Positions 7,034-11,906 of a DNA stretch of 11,906 nt are shown here, piece after piece. The stretch covers positions 1-11,906 of the forward strand of contig JAISYB010000184.1 of the NCBI GenBank assembly GCA_031270215.1, read 5' to 3'. Every line of letters begins with the position of its first letter. The stretch's first letter is position 1. A program made the position numbers and the translations under genes. The stretch comes from Streptococcaceae bacterium (GTDB lineage: Bacteria > Bacillota > Bacilli > Lactobacillales > Streptococcaceae). Below the pieces are notes generated by a model. It did no database searches. It was not told the DNA's origin and saw only the letters and a program-made list of their open reading frames with translations.

Positions 7034-8692
7034 CTAAGAACTGCTTTTTTTATCTATTCGCTCAAAAATAAAACCGTCATAGCCTTTAAGTTCAATATGC
7101 CTCATCAGATTGATTGACTGAGTATTGCTTACGATGCACTGCCAATGATGATTAATGACTCGATTGGGCAGCGTGATGTTAACTTTCTGTCCACTTAGAT
7201 TAACCAAGATAAATAGCTGCTCATTCTTATTACTGCGAAGATAGCTAAAGACATTCTCATCTCCTGCCAAGAGTAATCTAAAATCTCCCTGACTAAAAAT
7301 GCGTTTGCTCTTGCGTAAAGCAATTAATCTTTTATAGAAATTCAAGACAGAATTAGGGTCCACCGCCTCATCTGCCACATTAATCCGTGAACAATTGGGG
7401 CGAACATCTAGCCAAGGAACACCCGAAGTAAAGCCAGAGTTTGCCTTATTTTCCCATGAAACGGGCACCCTTGCATTATCTCGTGAATACCAGCTAACCT
7501 CTTTTAGTGCAGCTTTTGGAGTACTTCCTGCAGCAATCAGCTGTTTAAATCGCGCCTTGTCGCTCAAATCATCCATTTCATCAATCGTTTTAAATGGAAA
7601 ATTAACCATTCCAAGCTCTTGACCTTGATAGATAAACGGTGTGCCCTTTAAGCCTAGATACATCATTGCAATAGCTTTAGCGGACTTTTCTGTTTCGTTT
7701 CCTAGGACGGAATTAATTCTTGGATTATCATGGTTTTCAACATAAAGTGCATTCCAGCCTACATCCATCAAATCCTTTTGCCAGCGTGCTAAGACTTGCT
7801 TAAAACCTCGGACATCTATTCGCTGATGACCGACGTGACCTACTCGGATATTATGCTCTAACTCAAAAATCATCGTCAGATAACCAGTTGAAATATCCGT
7901 CCACTCACGTGCTTTTTTGCTTGTCACGCCACTTGCCTCGCCGACAGTTAATATTTGATATTCGTCAAAAATTGCCTTAAGCTCCTGCATATAGACTTCG
8001 ATTCCTGAAACATTCATAAATGGTGCCCACGGATTATCGACAATTTTCGTATCCCACGGTGCTTTTTCCAAATGACTAATCGCATCAAGCCTGAAGCCAT
8101 CAATCCCGAATTTCAGCCAAAAACGGATCATCTCGTAGATTTCTTGGCGCATTTGCGGATTATGCCAGTTTAAATCTGGCTGCTCTTTGTAAAATAAATG
8201 AAAATATGCCTGCTCACTTACCGAATCATATTCCCAAACGGAGCCACCAAAAAAGCTTTTCCAATCATTAGGCAACTCTTTTTTGCTACAATCCACCCAA
8301 TGATAATAATCACGATACGGATTATCCTTTGATTTTTTTGCCTCAATGAACCACGGGTGCTGATCACTTGTGTGATTAATGACTAAATCCATCAGCACCT
8401 TTATCCCCAAAGCATGAGCCTTATCAAGCAATGTCTTAAGACGTGTTAAGTCGCCAAACGGTGCAGCAACATCTTTAAAGTCAGAAATATCATAACCATT
8501 ATCGACATTGGGCGAAGGATAAATGGGATTGAGCCAAATAAAATCAATCCCCAAATCCTTTAGATACGGTAGCTTGGCGATAATGCCGTCAATATCTCCA
8601 ATCCCGTCGCCATTGGTATCATAAAAACTCTTAGGATAAATCTGGTAACCGACTGCATTTTGCCACCAGCAGTGATTTGTTTTTTCTGTCAT
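7034..8692 (-). CDS. GH13 alpha-glucosidase (oligo-1,6-glucosidase/maltase type, subfamily 31-like)
   Basis: This 552-residue cytoplasmic enzyme should release glucose from the non-reducing end of maltose, isomaltose or short alpha-glucans. It begins MTEKTNHCWWQNAVGYQIYPKSF, as GH13 glucosidases do. Conserved regions are DLVINHTS (Asp102-His107), GFRLDAISH with nucleophile Asp203, TVGEASG with acid/base Glu252, and VENHDNPR with His321-Asp322. The QPDLNW motif at about 171-176 is typical of the oligo-1,6-glucosidase subfamily. Ala204 follows the nucleophile; from memory, valine here goes with alpha-1,6 activity and alanine or threonine with alpha-1,4, so maltose or maltodextrin may be preferred. 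The start ATG 8690-8692 has an AAAGG site 5 bases upstream; a frame extending to 8731 runs into yqeK. No signal peptide is seen. It lies 17 bases after yqeK, apparently in the same transcript, an odd position for a sugar gene. Confidence 0.93.
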   Translation of the reverse strand: MTEKTNHCWWQNAVGYQIYPKSFYDTNGDGIGDIDGIIAKLPYLKDLGIDFIWLNPIYPSPNVDNGYDISDFKDVAAPFGDLTRLKTLLDKAHALGIKVLMDLVINHTSDQHPWFIEAKKSKDNPYRDYYHWVDCSKKELPNDWKSFFGGSVWEYDSVSEQAYFHLFYKEQPDLNWHNPQMRQEIYEMIRFWLKFGIDGFRLDAISHLEKAPWDTKIVDNPWAPFMNVSGIEVYMQELKAIFDEYQILTVGEASGVTSKKAREWTDISTGYLTMIFELEHNIRVGHVGHQRIDVRGFKQVLARWQKDLMDVGWNALYVENHDNPRINSVLGNETEKSAKAIAMMYLGLKGTPFIYQGQELGMVNFPFKTIDEMDDLSDKARFKQLIAAGSTPKAALKEVSWYSRDNARVPVSWENKANSGFTSGVPWLDVRPNCSRINVADEAVDPNSVLNFYKRLIALRKSKRIFSQGDFRLLLAGDENVFSYLRSNKNEQLFILVNLSGQKVNITLPNRVINHHWQCIVSNTQSINLMRHIELKGYDGFIFERIDKKSSS

Positions 8693-8709
8693 ACTTACCT
8701 TTCTACATG

Positions 8710-9312
8710 CTAAACCAGCATATTGGCACAAAAATGATTATAAGTTTGAAGCGTTAAGGGATGAATTGGCACATTTTGTCTAATGAGATGTAAAAGCGTC
8801 TGTGACGTTTCATACGCTACTGCTGCATCTAAATTACTCGCTGCAATTAAGCGTGCCGCTTCAACTGCCGGAAAGCTTCGCCCCGCTTCGATATAATCGG
8901 CAACATATAGCACTTTATCCAATAAATTCATCTGATTACTTCCAGTGGTATGAATCTCTATAGCATGCAAAATCTCGACATCGTGAATGTCTAACACGTC
9001 CTCAATGATAAAACGCCCGACCATTCCATGCCAAATATTATTATTCCAATCTAAAAGCTCGGAATCTAAGCGATAATCGACAATCGCCTGCCTAAACTGT
9101 TCATCAGATAATTCTTTACAATAGTCATGAAGTAATGCGGCAATACTAGCCTTTTCAATCGACACTTCGTACCTTTTAGCTAGCTCTATCGCAGCTTGTT
9201 CCACACCTAGAATATGTTTAAAACGCTTCTTAGATACCTTTTCGCAAACCGTACTCAGAAGCTCTTGACGTGTTAAGGGAATTAGGTTTAATTGATAGTC
9301 AAATTCACACAT
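8710..9312 (-). CDS. yqeK: HD-domain diadenosine tetraphosphatase YqeK
   Basis: The 200-residue protein has an HD metal-dependent phosphohydrolase domain: His33 in FKHILGVE, the HD doublet at 62-63 in ALLHDYCKEL, His95 in WHGMVG, His121 in EIHTTG and Asp139 in YVADYIEAGR. Family knowledge: YqeK cleaves Ap4A symmetrically into two ADP and is the Gram-positive counterpart of ApaH. The frame is open to 9378 inside nadD, but ATG 9310-9312 is chosen, with AAGGA about 10 bases upstream and a normal family length. This start overlaps the nadD stop by 8 bases, which points to translational coupling. NadD binds ATP and dinucleotide-like substrates, and the two genes are conserved neighbours in Firmicutes. 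Confidence 0.93.
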   Translation of the reverse strand: MCEFDYQLNLIPLTRQELLSTVCEKVSKKRFKHILGVEQAAIELAKRYEVSIEKASIAALLHDYCKELSDEQFRQAIVDYRLDSELLDWNNNIWHGMVGRFIIEDVLDIHDVEILHAIEIHTTGSNQMNLLDKVLYVADYIEAGRSFPAVEAARLIAASNLDAAVAYETSQTLLHLIRQNVPIHPLTLQTYNHFCANMLV

Positions 9313-9937
9313 TGATATACAGTCCTTGTTGATAAATATAGTTAAGTACCTTTTTAGGTACGAGGAAATTGGGCACATTTCCTCGACGAATTAAATCACG
9401 AATCTTGGTCGAGGAGATATCCTGCTTCGGCACATCAACCCAAATAACTGGATAACTCGTGCCAATCTTAAATCCCGGACGTTCTACACCAACAAATTGG
9501 CACATTTCAACCAAGCGGTCAATCTGATGCCATTTCGGCAAATAGGCGACCATATCCCCTCCAATGATGAAATAGTAATCAATATCCGGATGCATATCGG
9601 TCAAAAGCTTCATCGTTTCATAGGTAAAGCTTACCCCTTGACGTTTTAATTCAATCGTTTCAAGTGATAATCCAGGATAGTCCTCAATAGCCAGCTCAAT
9701 CATCTTCGCGCGATGAAAGGCTGGAATAGTTGCCTTAGTGTCAACATGCGGCGGCAAATATTCAGGCATCAACAAAACCTCATCTAAACCTAGCTGCTGT
9801 TTAACTTGATCTGCGACAACTAAATGCGCCTGATGGATGGGATTGAAATTGCCGCCCAGTATACCGACCTGACGCCTATTGAGATTATCCGGCATCACTT
9901 CAATTTTTACTTTGGTAAATGGCGTTAAAAGCTCCAT
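9305..9937 (-). CDS. nadD: Nicotinate-nucleotide adenylyltransferase
   Basis: NadD joins nicotinate mononucleotide and ATP to deamido-NAD and pyrophosphate, the penultimate step of NAD synthesis. The 210-residue protein shows the nucleotidyltransferase motif GILGGNFNPIHQAHL at residues 25-39, with HxxH at His35 and His38, and the second signature ISSTKIR at 174-180. A GGDMVAYLPKWH segment matches the NadD substrate region. The N-terminus has about 20 residues before the first strand, as in streptococcal forms. The ATG at 9935-9937 follows an AAGGAGGG site at a short spacing of about 3-4 bases. It begins 12 bases after yhbY and overlaps yqeK, so yhbY-nadD-yqeK form one transcription unit. Confidence 0.97.
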   Translation of the reverse strand: MELLTPFTKVKIEVMPDNLNRRQVGILGGNFNPIHQAHLVVADQVKQQLGLDEVLLMPEYLPPHVDTKATIPAFHRAKMIELAIEDYPGLSLETIELKRQGVSFTYETMKLLTDMHPDIDYYFIIGGDMVAYLPKWHQIDRLVEMCQFVGVERPGFKIGTSYPVIWVDVPKQDISSTKIRDLIRRGNVPNFLVPKKVLNYIYQQGLYINV

Positions 9938-9949
9938 AAACCCTCCTTT

Positions 9950-10264
9950 TTAAGATAGTTGTTGCAATGCTGCTGTGATTTTTCTGTTATCCTTTTTAAC
10001 AGATTTTTTGTAAAGTGTGATGATTTTACCGATTTTTTGAACTGCGACTGCACCGATTTGTACCTCTAGCAGTTCTGCGACTGCGTCAATATCTTCATCC
10101 GTATTCTGCAATAGGGCAATCTTAATTAATTCTCTGGCATCTAAGGCTTGTCTGATACTCGTTTTGATTTGATCATTTAGACCATTTTTACCAATTTGAA
10201 CGATTGGTTTCAAATGATGTGCCTCGGCTTTTAGAAATTTCTTTTGTTTGTTGTTTAAAGTCAT
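9950..10264 (-). CDS. yhbY: YhbY family ribosome-assembly RNA-binding protein (CRM domain)
   Basis: The 104-residue protein is a single CRM domain. MTLNNKQKKFLKAEAHHLKPIVQIGKNG contains the GxxG RNA-binding loop at Gly25-Gly28, and the later EIQIGAVAVQ-type region keeps the family pattern (VQIGAVAVQKIGKIITLYK at 68-86). Family knowledge: YhbY (B. subtilis YqeI) associates with pre-50S particles. The ATG at 10262-10264 is preceded by AAGGAG with 9 bases between. In many Firmicutes yqeG and yqeH lie directly upstream; here yhbY is first in its operon behind a long untranslated leader with its own extended -10 promoter. Confidence 0.95.
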   Translation of the reverse strand: MTLNNKQKKFLKAEAHHLKPIVQIGKNGLNDQIKTSIRQALDARELIKIALLQNTDEDIDAVAELLEVQIGAVAVQKIGKIITLYKKSVKKDNRKITAALQQLS

Positions 10265-10588
10265 CTGAATTTGCTCCTTATTATTTTAAAAAATTGCTAA
10301 ATCCGCTAGAAAATGCAGAACTGGATAATTTTAATAAGCTTGCCAGCAGTCTTAGGAAAAATTTCCTCAGCGGCTTGTCTAATCCCTGAAAATTTTGCGC
10401 AAATTTCTACAAAAATGCTTAAGTATTCACGTACCGTCTAACGAGTAGCCTTGTTTCCACTCTCTGAGCGACACTCCCATAATGCTACCTGACACGGCAG
10501 AAACTTATGTTTAAACTCACGATTTTACGCATTACCTTAACCCTCAAACACAGAAGCCTAATTAAGTACAGTTTCATTTTCTCAATTT
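10265..10588 (-). ncRNA. Long, structured-looking 5' leader of yhbY (unidentified RNA)
   Basis: From the predicted transcript start near 10588 to the yhbY start there is no credible gene over about 320 bases. In transcript order it holds a nested stem region at 10498-10433: GCCGU (10498-10494) can pair with ACGGU (10437-10433), GGUAGC (10489-10484) with GCUACU (10449-10444), and GAGUG/CGCUC forms a small inner hairpin at 10476-10466. Next come the palindrome TTTGCGCAAA at 10394-10403 and a hairpin of 20 bases with one mismatch at 10351-10370 around AGGAAA/TTTCCT. It matches none of the leaders I can recall (T-box core, PyrR, preQ1, L10, L20 and others), and no terminator precedes the ribosome binding site. 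It may be a cis-regulatory RNA, a separate small RNA, or simply a long leader. Structure was judged by eye only. Confidence 0.4.
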
Positions 10589-10594
10589 TCCTCA

Positions 10595-10623
10595 ATTATA
10601 TCATTTAACTTCTGACTTTGTAA
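10595..10623 (-). promoter_or_regulatory. yhbY operon promoter (extended -10)
   Basis: TGATATAAT (10603-10595 on the minus strand) is a perfect extended -10. TTACAA (10623-10618) lies at exactly 17 bases; it is a weak -35, as is usual with an extended -10. Transcription would start near 10588. Confidence 0.72.
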
Positions 10624-10645
10624 TCAAAATAGCTAGTGTTATAAT
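10618..10645 (+). promoter_or_regulatory. GNAT-pepA promoter (extended -10)
   Basis: TGTTATAAT at 10637-10645 is a perfect extended -10 on the plus strand. TTGTAA at 10618-10623 stands 16 bases ahead and is the same hexamer used, read on the other strand, by the yhbY promoter. Transcription would start near 10652, about 25 bases before the GNAT start. Confidence 0.7.
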
Positions 10646-10676
10646 CAAGATTGAATAATGATTTGAGGTGGAAATA

Positions 10677-11117
10677 ATGAAAATATTAACCAGTGGCGAT
10701 ACCCTATCGGAGATTTATCTTGAAGCTTTGAAGATTAGAATGGCAGTTTTTGTCAAGGAGCAGCAGATTCCTTATGCAATCGAAGTGGATCAATACGAAG
10801 CACTCTGCGTTCATTTTGTCTATTATGACGATGAAAACCAAGCGATTGGCACGCTCAGATTACTACCGGATACGGATAAGCAGACAATGACCTTGCAACG
10901 ATTAGCTGTTTTAAAGCCTTATCGAAAAACCAATATCGGTTCCCTTTTAGTTAAGGCAAGCGAAAGCTTTGCAATCAAGCAAGATTATCATGAGATGATA
11001 TTACATGCCCAATTGACTAGCCATAGATTTTATCAAAATCTCGGCTATATTGCGGTAGGACGTCCCTTCCAAGAAGCAGACATCCCCCATATCAAAATGA
11101 AGAGGACACTAAAATGA
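10677..11117 (+). CDS. GNAT family N-acetyltransferase (YjcF/ElaA-like)
   Basis: The 146-residue protein has the GNAT fold pattern of the YjcF group: LKIRMAVFVKEQQIP at 18-32, motif A region QRLAVLKPYRKTNIGSLLV at 74-92, and ILHAQLTSHRFYQNLGY at 108-124. It should transfer an acetyl group from acetyl-CoA to an amine; the acceptor is unknown. In the CoA-pyrophosphate loop (consensus Q/RxxGxG/A) the first glycine is replaced by Asn86 in RKTNIG; the DNA there (CGA AAA ACC AAT ATC GGT) is unambiguous. The start is ATG 10677-10679, 6 bases after GAGGTG; the GTG at 10668 lies inside that site and is rejected. Its TGA overlaps the ATG of pepA in ATGA, so the two are translationally coupled. Confidence 0.9.
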   Translation: MKILTSGDTLSEIYLEALKIRMAVFVKEQQIPYAIEVDQYEALCVHFVYYDDENQAIGTLRLLPDTDKQTMTLQRLAVLKPYRKTNIGSLLVKASESFAIKQDYHEMILHAQLTSHRFYQNLGYIAVGRPFQEADIPHIKMKRTLK

Positions 11118-11906
11118 ATGAAAAATTGATTGAAGCTATCAAAAAAGTCACTCAACTCCAAGGCACGGCAAGCTTTGAAAATGAAATTCGGACGTATCTG
11201 AAAGATGTTTTACCGCCATATGTTGATGAAATCCAGACGGACGGTTTGGGTGGTATCTTTGGTATCAAGTACAGCAAGGTAGAAAACGCACCAACTGTTA
11301 TGGTGGCCGCTCATATGGACGAAGTTGGTTTTATGATTTCCGAAATTACCGAGCACGGCTTCTTCCATGTTGTTCCGATTGGTGGGTGGAATCCTTATGT
11401 TGTCCAAGCACAACGCTTTAGCCTCATCACACGTATCGGCAAAAAATACCCAGTCATCTCAAGCTCCGTGCCTCCTCATTTATTAAGAGGCACAGACGGG
11501 ACGCAAAAATTCCAAATTAGTGACATCTTATTTGATGCAGGCTTTGAAGATGCTAAGGAGGTCAAAGACTTCGGCATTGAGATTGGTGACTTTATTATCC
11601 CAGAAACCGAGCCAATCATTTCAGCCAATGGCAAAAATATGCTAGCAAAAGCTTGGGATAATCGCTATGGTATTATGATGATTACCGAAGCGCTCAAAAC
11701 ACTAAAGGATATCGATTTAGCCGTCAATCTTGTGATTGGAGCAAATGTCCAAGAAGAAGTCGGCTTGCGTGGTGCACATATCTCAACAACCAAGTTTAAT
11801 CCGGATTTATTCATTGCCGTTGACTGCTCACCTGCTGATGATTTAGACAAAGCTAATGGTAATGGACCGCTTGGTAAAGGGCCTATCATTCGTTTGTATG
11901 ACCCAG
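11114..11906 (+). CDS. pepA: Glutamyl aminopeptidase, M42 family (3' end beyond the window)
   Basis: Cytoplasmic metallo-aminopeptidase that removes N-terminal Glu or Asp from peptides, part of peptide use in lactic acid bacteria. The frame starts at ATG 11114, overlapping the GNAT stop, and is open to the right edge for 264 complete codons out of about 355 expected. M42 metal and catalytic residues are visible: AHMDEVG with His67 and Asp69, AWDNR with bridging Asp182, VQEEVG with Glu214 (base) and Glu215, and AVDCSP with Asp237. The last metal histidine lies beyond the window. The family usually has ALDNR; here Trp181 takes the leucine place, a small change. Another ATG at 11118 is out of frame. 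No separate ribosome binding site stands out (AGAGGACACT about 8 bases ahead may serve). Confidence 0.93.
   Translation, partial: MNEKLIEAIKKVTQLQGTASFENEIRTYLKDVLPPYVDEIQTDGLGGIFGIKYSKVENAPTVMVAAHMDEVGFMISEITEHGFFHVVPIGGWNPYVVQAQRFSLITRIGKKYPVISSSVPPHLLRGTDGTQKFQISDILFDAGFEDAKEVKDFGIEIGDFIIPETEPIISANGKNMLAKAWDNRYGIMMITEALKTLKDIDLAVNLVIGANVQEEVGLRGAHISTTKFNPDLFIAVDCSPADDLDKANGNGPLGKGPIIRLYDP

Noticed and set aside
10204..10389. Plus-strand frame of 61 codons across the yhbY start and leader.
   Set aside because: It overlaps yhbY antisense, has no ribosome binding site, and its downstream part coincides with the palindromes of the leader.
10430..10500. T-box, tRNA-like, 6S or tmRNA identity for the stem region in the yhbY leader.
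   Set aside because: No T-box core (AGGGUGGNACCGCG-like), no CCA end or TpsiC motif, and no tag-reading frame; GGUACG alone is not enough.
10485..10577. A 30-codon open frame on the minus strand in the yhbY leader (starts MKLYLIRLLC), which could be a leader peptide.
   Set aside because: The predicted transcript starts only about 11 bases before its ATG, leaving no ribosome binding site; the GAGG nearby overlaps the promoter edge and is 12 bases away. It also covers one arm of the proposed stems.

Overview
The window looks like ordinary core chromosome of a low-GC Gram-positive bacterium, most likely a member of the Streptococcaceae (Lactococcus or a close relative rather than a Bacillus). 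This rests on the AT-rich genes with strong GGAGG-type ribosome binding sites, the TTG starts, the family II pyrophosphatase PpaC, the YeeN-type YebC, the M42 glutamyl aminopeptidase PepA, and the gene order yhbY-nadD-yqeK-...-rsfS-methyltransferase-tmcAL-yebC. The genus is inference; no 16S or other marker is present. No mobile element, CRISPR array, defence gene, tRNA or rRNA was found.

Layout. Genes at 1-10264 are all on the minus strand, so transcription runs right to left. Those from 10677 on are on the plus strand. The switch is a compact divergent promoter region near 10595-10645. Read in the direction of transcription, the minus-strand genes are: a roughly 320-base untranslated leader; yhbY, nadD, yqeK and a GH13 alpha-glucosidase, tightly packed; a short promoter-bearing gap; rsfS, a SAM methyltransferase and tmcAL, essentially without gaps; a promoter; yebC; ppaC; an intrinsic terminator; a conserved gene of unknown function with a winged-helix-like N-terminus; a spacer carrying a palindromic repeat-like element; and finally trmL, a histidine phosphatase and the 5' part of recD2, which leaves the window at base 1. 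On the plus strand a GNAT acetyltransferase overlaps pepA, which leaves the window at its right edge.

How the genes fit together. The theme is translation and nucleotide housekeeping. YhbY and RsfS act on the large ribosomal subunit. TmcAL and TrmL modify the anticodon wobble base of particular tRNAs. YebC is a ribosome-associated factor. NadD makes the NAD precursor and releases pyrophosphate; TmcAL also consumes ATP; PpaC removes pyrophosphate; YqeK clears Ap4A. RecD2 is a DNA repair helicase. The alpha-glucosidase is the one gene that does not fit, sitting as a guest inside a conserved cluster.

The points most worth a second look are non-coding: the long, structured-looking yhbY leader, the divergent promoters that seem to share one -35 hexamer, the palindromic element upstream of trmL, and the terminator placed directly before the ribosome binding site of the unknown gene.
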